In this document: positions 8,079 to 15,889 of the stretch, piece by piece
Layout of the letters: each line of letters begins with the position of its first letter
Position numbering within the stretch: position 1 is the stretch's first letter
NCBI RefSeq assembly: GCF_000014565.1
Contig: NC_008268.1
Location: 5,026,501 to 5,090,500, forward strand
Reading direction: 5' to 3'
DNA from: Rhodococcus jostii RHA1
Lineage (GTDB): Bacteria > Actinomycetota > Actinomycetes > Mycobacteriales > Mycobacteriaceae
Length of the DNA stretch: 64,000 nucleotides
Position numbers and translations under genes: made by a program
Notes under the pieces: model-generated
Seen by the model: the letters and a program-made list of their open reading frames with translations, nothing else
The model's database searches: none
What the model was told of the DNA's origin: nothing

Positions 8079-10013
8079 GTGACGACTCCACGTGCAGCGC
8101 GGCCGCTGCAGCTCGGTTCGCTTCGGTTGGCAAACCGGCTCGTCGGTACGCCGCACGCGTCAGGCGCCGTCGCCGGCGGCATCCCCTCGCGCGGCGACGA
8201 CGACTACTGGCGGCGCTGCGCGGCCGGCGGTGCCGCGATGCTCATCGTCGGCGGCACGGTGGTGTCGCCCGGTTCGACCAATCGCAACGGCAACATCACC
8301 GAGGCCTGGCGTCCCGAAGCCCTCGCGGGACTGGAGGCTCGGGCGCGGGCGATCACCGAGGAAGGAGCCATCGCGGCCTGCCAGCTGGTGCACCTCGGAC
8401 GCGAAACTCTGGGCGCCGAGATGTGGAGTCACCCCGTCGGGCCGTCCGCTGTCCGCTCGCCCCGCGAACCGACGCGACCGCGCGCCCTCTCGGGCGCCGA
8501 CGTCGACGCGGTCGTCGACGCATTCCGCACATCCGCGTTCCACGCGTGGTCGGCCGGCTTCCCGGTCGTCGAACTGCATGCAGCCCACGGATATCTACTT
8601 GCGCAATTCCTCTCCCCGAACACGAACCTCGGACGAGACGCTGCGACGGGTGCGCAGCGTGTGCGGATCCTCGACCGCATCGCCTCAACGGTCCGCGACG
8701 CCTGCCCCGGCGTCGTACTCGGAGTCCGCGTCTCTTCCGACGGTGGCGACGAGGCCGGCCTGAGCATGGACGGTCTCTGCGACGTACTACCGCACCTCTC
8801 CGATTTCGACTACGTCAACGTCACGGTCGGCGTACGCACCACCTACGTCCGGGACATGGCCGTAACCGACCCGCCGCTGCTCGATTCGGTCGGACAATTA
8901 CGCGCCGCCGCAGTGACCCCGCTGCTCGTGTCACAGTCGTTCCGGACCGGTGCGTCCATCGAAAGTGCACTGCAATCGGGAGCCGACCTCGTCGGTGTGG
9001 CACGACCGCTGATCGCCGACCCGAACTTCCCGCGGAAGATACTGACCGGCCGCGAGGCGTCGATCCGCCCGTGCGTGTCCTGCAACGAGGACTGCCGGGC
9101 GTTCGACCCCGTCCTACTGTGCTCGGTCAATCCCGACCTCGCGCCGCCGGGTCATTCCGCACGTCCCGCGTACCCGCTGACGCTGGGGCCCACGCGCGGG
9201 TCGCGAGTGCGGAGACGGATCGCCGTCGTCGGTGCAGGCCCCGCCGGGCTCGAGTGCGCGATGCGGCTCGGGCCCGACCACGACGTCACACTCTTCGAAC
9301 AACGAGAGCGAATCGGAGGCCAGCTTGCGACAGCGGCAGACGCGCCGCATCGCAGCGGCTGGCGTCGCCTCCTCGACTACTACGCCGACAACATGCCGAA
9401 GGTGGCAATCCGTCTGGCGCACACCGTCAATGCCGACGACCTGGCGGACTTCGACGACGTAGTCCTGGCCGTCGGTGCCGTGGAAGAACTTCCCCAGGGA
9501 TTGGCGGGAACGTCGTCCGTGCTCACCTCTCAGGCGCTGCTCGGTGCGGGAGGCGCTCTTCGCGGCGCCGGCCACGTCGTGGTGGTCGACGACGGATTCG
9601 GGCTCTGGCCCGCCGCGAGCACGGTCGAAGCGGCGCTTGCCGCGGGTGCCGACCGCGTCACGGTTCTGACGCCCGCCGCGGCCTTCGCGTCGGGTCTTCC
9701 CGCGGAGGGCCGGGTGCAGTACCTGCGTCGGCTGTCGGGCGAACCGGTCGACGTGCGCGTGCTGTCGTCGCTCGTCGCGGTCACCGACGGCTCGGTCGAG
9801 TTCGAGAACACGCTGTCGGGAGAAAGGACGCGCCTCGACGTCGACCGGGTGGTCGTGGCCGGTGAGCGGCGCCCGCGCGACTGGTCGCAACTCGCACCGG
9901 AAGGCGCACGCGTGCACGTCATCGGCGACGCTCTCGTGCCGCGCAAAGTCGCGCACGCCGTCTCCGAAGGCCGTGCTGTCGCCCGTGAGTACTTGTTAAC
10001 CGCCCGCAGTTAA
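8079..10013 (+). CDS. Old-yellow-enzyme/2,4-dienoyl-CoA reductase-like FMN-[4Fe-4S]-FAD oxidoreductase
   Basis: A 644-residue, three-cofactor reductase. An FMN-binding TIM barrel (about 1-330) has the HAAHGYLLAQFLSP active-site segment. Cysteines 332, 335, 339 and 348 form the [4Fe-4S] motif, and a dinucleotide fold starts at VGAGPAG near 385. This layout fits 2,4-dienoyl-CoA reductase, trimethylamine dehydrogenase and bile-acid BaiCD/BaiH enzymes, which reduce conjugated double bonds or oxidise amines. GTG 8079 has AGGAGG six bases upstream. The stop codon lies inside a repeated hairpin. The substrate is unknown; an alicyclic or acyl enone fits the nearby SDRs and FAD dehydrogenase. Confidence 0.88.
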   Translation: MTTPRAARPLQLGSLRLANRLVGTPHASGAVAGGIPSRGDDDYWRRCAAGGAAMLIVGGTVVSPGSTNRNGNITEAWRPEALAGLEARARAITEEGAIAACQLVHLGRETLGAEMWSHPVGPSAVRSPREPTRPRALSGADVDAVVDAFRTSAFHAWSAGFPVVELHAAHGYLLAQFLSPNTNLGRDAATGAQRVRILDRIASTVRDACPGVVLGVRVSSDGGDEAGLSMDGLCDVLPHLSDFDYVNVTVGVRTTYVRDMAVTDPPLLDSVGQLRAAAVTPLLVSQSFRTGASIESALQSGADLVGVARPLIADPNFPRKILTGREASIRPCVSCNEDCRAFDPVLLCSVNPDLAPPGHSARPAYPLTLGPTRGSRVRRRIAVVGAGPAGLECAMRLGPDHDVTLFEQRERIGGQLATAADAPHRSGWRRLLDYYADNMPKVAIRLAHTVNADDLADFDDVVLAVGAVEELPQGLAGTSSVLTSQALLGAGGALRGAGHVVVVDDGFGLWPAASTVEAALAAGADRVTVLTPAAAFASGLPAEGRVQYLRRLSGEPVDVRVLSSLVAVTDGSVEFENTLSGERTRLDVDRVVVAGERRPRDWSQLAPEGARVHVIGDALVPRKVAHAVSEGRAVAREYLLTARS

Positions 10014-10027
10014 CAAGTACTCACGGG
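9982..10027 (+). terminator. Repeated hairpin containing the stop codon (copy 1)
   Basis: A perfect 19-bp stem (9982-10000 with 10009-10027) with loop CGCCCGCA. The TAA of the flavin oxidoreductase (10011-10013) is in the right arm, so the element encodes the last residues of that protein. A nearly identical element lies at 17207-17252. Confidence 0.75.
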
Positions 10028-10036
10028 GGGCGGGAG

Positions 10037-10052
10037 TGTGGTTGCGCTCACA
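10037..10052. promoter_or_regulatory. CRP/GlxR-like site upstream of livH-like gene
   Basis: TGTGG-TTGCGC-TCACA matches TGTGA-N6-TCACA at 9 of 10 positions. It is 21 nt upstream of operator copy f, in the gap before the branched-chain-type permease gene. Confidence 0.45.
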
Positions 10053-10073
10053 CCTGAGGTCATTTAAATTACT

Positions 10074-10091
10074 TGAACTGAAGTCAACTCA
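10074..10091. promoter_or_regulatory. Operator copy (f)
   Basis: TGAACTGA-AG-TCAACTCA matches 14 of 16 defined positions. It is 31 nt before the start codon of the LivH-like gene, implying that this unit has its own promoter after the hairpin at 9982-10027. Confidence 0.6.
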
Positions 10092-10122
10092 ATTTGATAT
10101 CCGGCCGCCCCTCGGAGGCATC

Positions 10123-10992
10123 GTGGACCAGTTGTTCATCACTTTGACCACCGGCATCGCCAATGGTGCCGTGTACGGTCTCATCGGACTCGGATTGGTC
10201 ATCATCTTCCGATCCACCGACGTCATGAATTTTGCAATGGCGTCATTATCGACCCTCGCCATCTACGTTGCCCTCAGCGCGTATGGGGCCGGCGTGGGCA
10301 TTGCTGTCGCCCTGGTGGTCGCAGTGGTCTTCGGAGCTCTCAGCGGAGTCGTGGTGCGGGAAGCGCTGATTCGCCCGCTCGGGCAAGGCAAGCTCTTCGC
10401 TGCGCTCGTCGTCACGATGGGCCTGTCGATCATTGTCGAGCATCTGATCGGCCACTACTGGGGAGAGCAGCCGCGACGATTCCCGCAGCTCGTCGAGGGC
10501 ACGATCTCGATCGGCAACTCGAATCTGATGCTCCAGGACATCGCCACGATTCTCCTCGCCGCGGTGGCCGTGTCGGCCATTGCGTATCTGTTCACGCGTA
10601 CGCCGGTCGGATCCGCGATGCGCGCGGTCGCCGAATCTGCCGAGACCGCGGAGATCCTGGGCATCAACGCGCACAAGGTCGCGCGGATCGCCTGGGCTCT
10701 CGGCATGGCGCTGGCAGTGCTGGGAGTCTTCCTGTACGCCCCGAAAACCGGGGTTTCGCCGGTGATACTCGCCCCCGTGTTGTTCCGTGCCTTCGCAGGC
10801 ATCCTGCTCGGTGGCCTCACAAGCATGTACGGCGCGGTCATCGGTGGGCTCATCATCGGTGTCCTGGACAACCTCGCCGCAGCCTATATCTCCGCCAGCT
10901 TCCGAGACACGTTCGTCTTCTGCGTTGCGGTGCTCGTGCTGCTCATTCGTCCCCAGGGCATCTTCGGCCGCCAAACCTTCGAGAGGGTCTGA
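10123..10992 (+). CDS. Branched-chain-type ABC permease (LivH family)
   Basis: A 289-residue integral membrane protein of the LivH family with about eight hydrophobic segments and conserved motifs NGAVYGLIGLGLVIIFR and AVAESAETAEILGI near residues 170-185. LivH and LivM form the pore of HAAT-type importers for amino acids, urea, short amides or aromatic and alicyclic acids. GTG 10123 with GGAGG about five bases before it is preferred; the frame runs further up but covers the operator. It is followed 4 nt later by the LivM-LivG-LivF fusion gene. The partner binding protein is probably the one encoded at 14486-15646. Confidence 0.88.
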   Translation: MDQLFITLTTGIANGAVYGLIGLGLVIIFRSTDVMNFAMASLSTLAIYVALSAYGAGVGIAVALVVAVVFGALSGVVVREALIRPLGQGKLFAALVVTMGLSIIVEHLIGHYWGEQPRRFPQLVEGTISIGNSNLMLQDIATILLAAVAVSAIAYLFTRTPVGSAMRAVAESAETAEILGINAHKVARIAWALGMALAVLGVFLYAPKTGVSPVILAPVLFRAFAGILLGGLTSMYGAVIGGLIIGVLDNLAAAYISASFRDTFVFCVAVLVLLIRPQGIFGRQTFERV

Positions 10993-10996
10993 TTCC

Positions 10997-13561
10997 ATGG
11001 TCACAAAAGATGGCTCGGCGCAGCGTGCCGGACGCTCCGCCCAGCGGCTGTACAGCGCCGCTCAGCTTCTCGGCGGACCGGCTGCGGCGATCCTGACGAT
11101 AATGGTGCTGTCTGCCGGACTCGTGCCGGGCTACCAGATCTACACGGTCGGACTCGCTGCGGTGTACGGACTGATCGTCTTGTCCATCTCGCTACTGGCC
11201 GGGTGGACGGGTATCTGGTCGATCGGGCATCCCGCAATGGTCGCGGTCGGCGCGTATGTGACCGCCTACGGCAGCAGTAGCGGTTGGGGACTGGCCTTCA
11301 CGTCCGTTGTCGCCGTGGCTTTGTGCGCAATGTTGGGAGGCTTCCTCGGGTTCGCAGGCTCCCGCTTCTCCGTGCTGTACGTCGCGCTTCTCACGTTGGC
11401 GTTCACATTGGTGACTCTCGAAATCATCGGTGCGTGGAAGAGCGTCACCGGCGGTGACCAAGGAGTGCCGGTCGACGCATTCGACACCACGCTCGGCGAA
11501 CTCGTTCCGTCATCCGACGCAGTCACCTACCTGGCCGTCGGAGTCCTCGGTCTCGCTGTGGCAGTGTCGGTGTTCCTGCGCCGCACGACCATACGTATGC
11601 GCATGGTTGCGGCCAAGACACACCCACTGGCGGGCAGATCGATCGGTATCGCTCCCGAACTGCAGTCGAGCCTCGGTTTCGCGATCAGCGCGGGTGTCGC
11701 CGGCTTGTCCGGTGTGCTCCTTGCCTTGCTGTCGGGCTTCATCAGCCCGGAGGGATTCTCGATGGTCTTCGCGGTCAACCTGATTGCAGCGACCGTCCTC
11801 GGCGGGACCGGCAGCGTGATCGGAGCCGTTCTCGGTGGTGCGTTCCTCGCATCCGCACCGACGCTGGCGTCGTCGCTGTCGATCGACCAGCCCTACCTGA
11901 TCGGGGGTGTACTGATTCTCACCCTGCTGTTTCTCGCCGATGGAATCGTCCCGACGGCCGGGAGGTTGCTGCGCCGATTCGTCCCGCTCACCCGTGCACT
12001 CGGCCGCCCCACGCTGTCCACCTCCCAACCGAGCCTTCTCGACACTGCGGGATCGGTTCCGGACACGCTGGCCGATACCGCCGCGGTGGCCGTGCTGAAA
12101 ACCGAGGCACTCGGTGTTCGATTCGGTGGTCTTCAGGCCGTGCACAACATCGACCTCCGCGTAGATGCAGGTGAGGTGCTCGCGATCATCGGGCCGAACG
12201 GCGCCGGCAAGACTACCTTCGTCAACGCCCTGTGTGGCCTGATCGGTGGCGGTGAACTTGTGGGGACAATGGAACTCGGTGGCCGGCCCCTGCACGGGGT
12301 GCGGGCGACGCGTCGACGCTCGCTCGGCCTCGGCCGGACGTTTCAGCACGCGGAGCTTTTCTCAGAGCTGACCGTTCTCGAAAATGTCAGTGTCGTCAAC
12401 CGTTGGGGGCAACGCGCCGATCGCGACACAGCGTTGCAGGTCCTCGAGAGTGTCGGATTGGCCGACCACGTGCACCGACTCCCCGCAGAACTGCCGTTCG
12501 GGCTGCAGAAACGGGTCGATCTGGCCCGTGCGATCGCGGCGCTGGCCGACAACCCACGATTGATCGTGCTCGACGAACCGTTCGGTGGCCTCGACGCCGA
12601 CGAACGTCACACCCTCGCCGACCACATCCGCCGGCTCTCGCATTCCGGTACCGCCGTGGTCATCATCGACCACGTCCTCGACGACCTGTTCTCCGTCGCA
12701 GATCGGGTGGTGGCCTTCGACTTCGGCGAGCTGATCGCCGATGGAACCCCGGACACGGTCCTGCAGAACCAACTGGTCCGCGACTCGTATCTGGGAAACA
12801 TCGACACCACACTGATCGCACCCGACATCGATCGCACGGCGGCGCCGCTGATCTCCGTGCGGGGGATCGAGCACCACTACGAGGGCGTGCAGGCATTGTC
12901 CGGCATCGATCTCGACGTCCATGCAGGCGGAATCCTCGGCATCGTGGGTGCGAACGGCGCCGGCAAGAGCACGCTGGGGCGGATCCTGCACGGCGATCTG
13001 CAGTCGACCGGCGGCACCCGGACAGTCGATGGCACAGACGCACTGCGGCTCAGCCTGGTTCCCGAGGGGCGCGCCTTGTTCCGCACCCTGTCGGTGCGCG
13101 AGAACCTCGAGGTCGCGGCGTATGCCGCAGGAATCTCCGGCCGTACGCTGCGTACTCGGCTCGACGAGTTGCGGCAAGGGCTTCCCGAACGGGTCCGCAC
13201 CCGCATGGACATACCGGCCGGCTCGCTGTCCGGCGGCGAACAACAGCTTGTCGCCATCGCCCGGGCGCTCATGGCCGATCCCGAAGTTCTGATCCTCGAC
13301 GAACCCGCGCTGGGTCTGTCCCCGGCGATGGTCGACGAAGTGTATTCACAGGTGAACGGCCTGGCGCGCCGGGGCATTACGACCATCCTGCTGGACCAGT
13401 CGCTCGCGCGCGCGCTCGAAGCCTGCAGCGAGGTCATTGTTCTGCGTCAAGGTGAGGCCGTCGCGCGCGGCAACAGCAATACTCCGGGCTTCGGCCGCAT
13501 CGCCGAGGCTGCCTACTTCGGTACAGACATCCCGGCAGCTGTCGGCGAGATCAATCGGTGA
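10997..13561 (+). CDS. Three-domain fusion: LivM permease, LivG ATPase, LivF ATPase
   Basis: One uninterrupted 854-residue frame joins three normally separate subunits. Residues 1-335 form a LivM permease (GWTGIWSIGHPAMVAVGAY motif). A linker of about 30 residues leads to a LivG-like ATPase with Walker A GPNGAGKT (399-406) and Walker B LDEPFGG (D526, E527). A LivF-like ATPase follows with Walker A GANGAGKS (651-658), LSGGEQQ (744-750) and LDEPALGLSP. The first ATPase has a degenerate signature, LPFGLQK (499-505), and the second is about ten residues short before VPEGRALF. The start is ATG 10997; upstream frame overlaps livH. Two-gene fusions are known in this transporter class, but a triple one is unusual. 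Confidence 0.87.
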   Translation: MVTKDGSAQRAGRSAQRLYSAAQLLGGPAAAILTIMVLSAGLVPGYQIYTVGLAAVYGLIVLSISLLAGWTGIWSIGHPAMVAVGAYVTAYGSSSGWGLAFTSVVAVALCAMLGGFLGFAGSRFSVLYVALLTLAFTLVTLEIIGAWKSVTGGDQGVPVDAFDTTLGELVPSSDAVTYLAVGVLGLAVAVSVFLRRTTIRMRMVAAKTHPLAGRSIGIAPELQSSLGFAISAGVAGLSGVLLALLSGFISPEGFSMVFAVNLIAATVLGGTGSVIGAVLGGAFLASAPTLASSLSIDQPYLIGGVLILTLLFLADGIVPTAGRLLRRFVPLTRALGRPTLSTSQPSLLDTAGSVPDTLADTAAVAVLKTEALGVRFGGLQAVHNIDLRVDAGEVLAIIGPNGAGKTTFVNALCGLIGGGELVGTMELGGRPLHGVRATRRRSLGLGRTFQHAELFSELTVLENVSVVNRWGQRADRDTALQVLESVGLADHVHRLPAELPFGLQKRVDLARAIAALADNPRLIVLDEPFGGLDADERHTLADHIRRLSHSGTAVVIIDHVLDDLFSVADRVVAFDFGELIADGTPDTVLQNQLVRDSYLGNIDTTLIAPDIDRTAAPLISVRGIEHHYEGVQALSGIDLDVHAGGILGIVGANGAGKSTLGRILHGDLQSTGGTRTVDGTDALRLSLVPEGRALFRTLSVRENLEVAAYAAGISGRTLRTRLDELRQGLPERVRTRMDIPAGSLSGGEQQLVAIARALMADPEVLILDEPALGLSPAMVDEVYSQVNGLARRGITTILLDQSLARALEACSEVIVLRQGEAVARGNSNTPGFGRIAEAAYFGTDIPAAVGEINR

Positions 13562-13602
13562 GTGCAGTGCACTCGATTCTGACGAAGGGACTACGGACGA
13601 AC

Positions 13603-14400
13603 ATGGACAGAACAGCAGGACAGGGAAGATTCGACGGGGCGGTGGCCCTGGTGACCGGAGGCGGATCGGGAATCGGAGCGGCCGTCGTCGCGCAACTCGT
13701 CGGTGAGGGAGCTGCCCGCGTCTACGTGGCCGATCTCGCGGTCGAGAAATTGCGCCGACGGTACGGTGACGATCCCACGACGATCGCACGAGGGGTCGAC
13801 GTCTCGGACCCGGAGGCCGTCGATGCCGCCATGGCGGAGGTTCTCGACGCAGAGGGGCGGCTCGACGTCGTCGTCCACGCCGCCGGCGTGGACGATCCAG
13901 AATCCAAGAAGATCATCACGGAGGCTTCGGCCGCAGGCACACCGATCGACCTGACGGCGAACCTCACCGATGCGCAGTGGCGCCGAGTGATGTCGGTCAA
14001 CCTGGATGGCACATTCCACGTGGTGCGCGCCGCCGTGCGGGCGATGAAGCCGAAAGGCGGCGCGATCGTCGTGATCGGCTCGTCCTCGGCGTTCGACACC
14101 TTGACGGGATACCCGCACTACGCGGCATCGAAGGCCGCCGTCCATGCCTTCTGCCAGGCCGTCGCCAAGGAGGTGGTGGCGTTCGGTATCCGACTGAACC
14201 TCGTCGCTCCCGGCCCGACGGATACCGGTATGGCCGCTCGCACACCGGAAGAACTCAAAGTGCAGTGGGTCAACAACACACCGGTGCCGTATGCGACACC
14301 GGACGAGATCGCGGACAACGTGCTGTTTCTCGCTTCGGAGCAGGCCAGAAACGTCGTGGGTGCGGTGCTGCTCAGCAACCGTGGACGATTCACCGTCTGA
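13603..14400 (+). CDS. Short-chain dehydrogenase/reductase
   Basis: A 265-residue SDR with TGGGSGIG near residues 18-25 and a YAASK catalytic motif. About 14 extra residues (KKIITEASAAGTPI region) between the NNAG-equivalent segment and the next helix make it slightly longer than usual. The C-terminal VLLSNRGRFTV replaces the usual VDGG segment. The frame also allows GTG 13558, which would overlap the transporter stop by 4 nt; ATG 13603 is preferred because the extra 15 residues are unlike the family. It is the last gene of the LivH unit and probably acts on the imported compound. Confidence 0.84.
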   Translation: MDRTAGQGRFDGAVALVTGGGSGIGAAVVAQLVGEGAARVYVADLAVEKLRRRYGDDPTTIARGVDVSDPEAVDAAMAEVLDAEGRLDVVVHAAGVDDPESKKIITEASAAGTPIDLTANLTDAQWRRVMSVNLDGTFHVVRAAVRAMKPKGGAIVVIGSSSAFDTLTGYPHYAASKAAVHAFCQAVAKEVVAFGIRLNLVAPGPTDTGMAARTPEELKVQWVNNTPVPYATPDEIADNVLFLASEQARNVVGAVLLSNRGRFTV

Positions 14401-14442
14401 CTGCTCATCCGAGTGGGAACAGGACCACGGTCTTCGCTACGG

Positions 14443-14477
14443 GCGCATCCAGGTCGGACTCGCCGACCTGGATGCGC
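14443..14477. terminator. Bidirectional hairpin terminator
   Basis: A perfect 15-bp stem (14443-14457 with 14463-14477), loop ACTCG, between the convergent SDR and LivK-type genes. No T-run. Confidence 0.78.
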
Positions 14478-14485
14478 TCGCGGTG

Positions 14486-15646
14486 CTACTGCGGTGACAC
14501 GAAGTCTCCGATGGGAACGAACTTGCCGCCCTCGACCTGGACCCGGACCACACTGTCGGTACCGAGGTGGTCATCCGCGCTGAACGTGAGTGGAGGCATC
14601 ACGCCGGTGTCGAGGGTGCCGCTCGTGACTATCGCGTCGGTGACGGACTCGGACGTGATCTCGCCGTCGATGCTCGCGAGGACCTGAGCGAACGCTTTCG
14701 CCGAGCCATAGGTTGCCAGCGAGTAGAAATCGGGCTTCTCGCCCGGCTTGTACTTCGCAAGCGCTTGTCGGTACTCCTCGACCGCAGGGTTGTCGGCGGT
14801 GGGCGGCAGCGTCAGCGACACGGCGCGGAACCCTTCCGCGTTCGGGCCTGCGAGGTCGAGCAGGCTGTTACCGATCGTGGGGGAGTAGCCGTAACTGGGG
14901 ATCTTGACACCCTGCAGGGCCATCTCGTTGAGGTACGCGGCGGCCTCCTGGATGGGCAGGATCGTCAGGACTGCATCGGGTGCAGCCGAACGGATCTGGG
15001 ACACGAACGGGCTGTAGTCCGTGGTACCGAGCTTGACCTCCACCGTCGAGACCTCCGCCCCGGCCTTCTCCAGTTCGGTCGTGGCGACGGCACCCACATT
15101 CACGAACGCTGCCGGATCGTTGCGGATGATCGTGACCTTCTTGGCACCCTCGTCGAGCGCCCACTGCGCGGCGGCACGCGCCTGGTTCTCGTAGAGCGTC
15201 TGGCTGCCGAACAAACCGTCCCGCGGCGGGTCGTACCAGGCGGTGGAGCCGCCGTAGGTTCCGAAGATGGGTATGTCGTTCTGTTCGAGAACGAATGGGA
15301 ACGTCGCCTCCGTGGTGGCTGTGCCGTTTGCGCCGACGATCGCGACGACCCGGTCGCGAGAGACCAGCTGCCGCGCCACCTGAATCGTCTGCTGCGGGTC
15401 GAAAGCGTTGTCGACCGGAGTCCACTCGACGGGGCGACCGTGGATGCCTCCTGCCGCGTTGAGCTGATCGAAGAACGCTTGGGTGCCGGCCTCCTGGGGA
15501 AGACCCCCGGAAGCCTGTGGTCCCGAAAGGGGAAGCCATGCGCCGAGTTTGATCGGCCCGCCCGCATCGCCGTCGCCGGCTTGCGTTCCGCAGGCCGTCA
15601 ACGCCGTGGCGAGGACTACGCCGACCGTGAGAAGTATTTTCCGCAC
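14486..15646 (-). CDS. Branched-chain-type ABC substrate-binding lipoprotein (LivK family)
   Basis: A 386-residue lipoprotein: the signal peptide ends in LTAC with the modified Cys at 19. The mature part is a periplasmic-binding type I fold (KLGAWLPLSGPQASGG, then VAIVGANGTATTEATFPF and IFGTYGG), the family that feeds LivHMGF importers. GTG 15646 has AAGGAG five bases before it (minus strand), and operator copy d directly abuts that ribosome-binding site. It is transcribed convergently to the permease unit but shares its operator, so it is probably the binding protein for the LivH/LivM-G-F system. Ligand unknown. Confidence 0.87.
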   Translation of the reverse strand: MRKILLTVGVVLATALTACGTQAGDGDAGGPIKLGAWLPLSGPQASGGLPQEAGTQAFFDQLNAAGGIHGRPVEWTPVDNAFDPQQTIQVARQLVSRDRVVAIVGANGTATTEATFPFVLEQNDIPIFGTYGGSTAWYDPPRDGLFGSQTLYENQARAAAQWALDEGAKKVTIIRNDPAAFVNVGAVATTELEKAGAEVSTVEVKLGTTDYSPFVSQIRSAAPDAVLTILPIQEAAAYLNEMALQGVKIPSYGYSPTIGNSLLDLAGPNAEGFRAVSLTLPPTADNPAVEEYRQALAKYKPGEKPDFYSLATYGSAKAFAQVLASIDGEITSESVTDAIVTSGTLDTGVMPPLTFSADDHLGTDSVVRVQVEGGKFVPIGDFVSPQ

Positions 15647-15656
15647 ATCCGCTCCT

Positions 15657-15674
15657 TGAATCGAGTTCAGTTCA
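15657..15674. promoter_or_regulatory. Operator copy (d)
   Basis: On the minus strand TGAACTGA-AC-TCGATTCA matches 14 of 16 defined positions, 10 nt upstream of the LivK-type start and touching its ribosome-binding site. Confidence 0.6.
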
Positions 15675-15696
15675 ATGGATGTTATAGAGGAAATGC

Positions 15697-15712
15697 TGTG
15701 TCGGCAATCACA
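15697..15712. promoter_or_regulatory. CRP/GlxR-like site in divergent region
   Basis: TGTGT-CGGCAA-TCACA matches TGTGA-N6-TCACA at 9 of 10 positions, between operator copies d and e in the region shared by the LivK-type and FAD-dehydrogenase genes. Confidence 0.45.
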
Positions 15713-15818
15713 TTCGCGGACCGAATGCGGATTCCTTCCAGCGGTGGAAGTTGCCGCGAGTGCATTGTGCAGTGACGCGCTACGAGGGGATTGTTCGAGC
15801 GAAAGTGTGCGATTTGCT

Positions 15819-15836
15819 TGAACTGACTTCAGTTGA
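15819..15836. promoter_or_regulatory. Operator copy (e)
   Basis: TGAACTGA-CT-TCAGTTGA matches 15 of 16 defined positions, the best copy in the window. It is 53 nt upstream of the FAD dehydrogenase start. Confidence 0.68.
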
Positions 15837-15889
15837 GGAACTACGGTGTGGGGTGACATTGCCACTGTTCGGAGGAAGAGGAGCACCAG

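Noticed and set aside
14567..15775. A 402-codon plus-strand frame over the LivK-type gene
   Set aside because: It is a shadow frame: the minus strand encodes a complete lipoprotein with signal peptide, and the plus-strand translation has no known motif.
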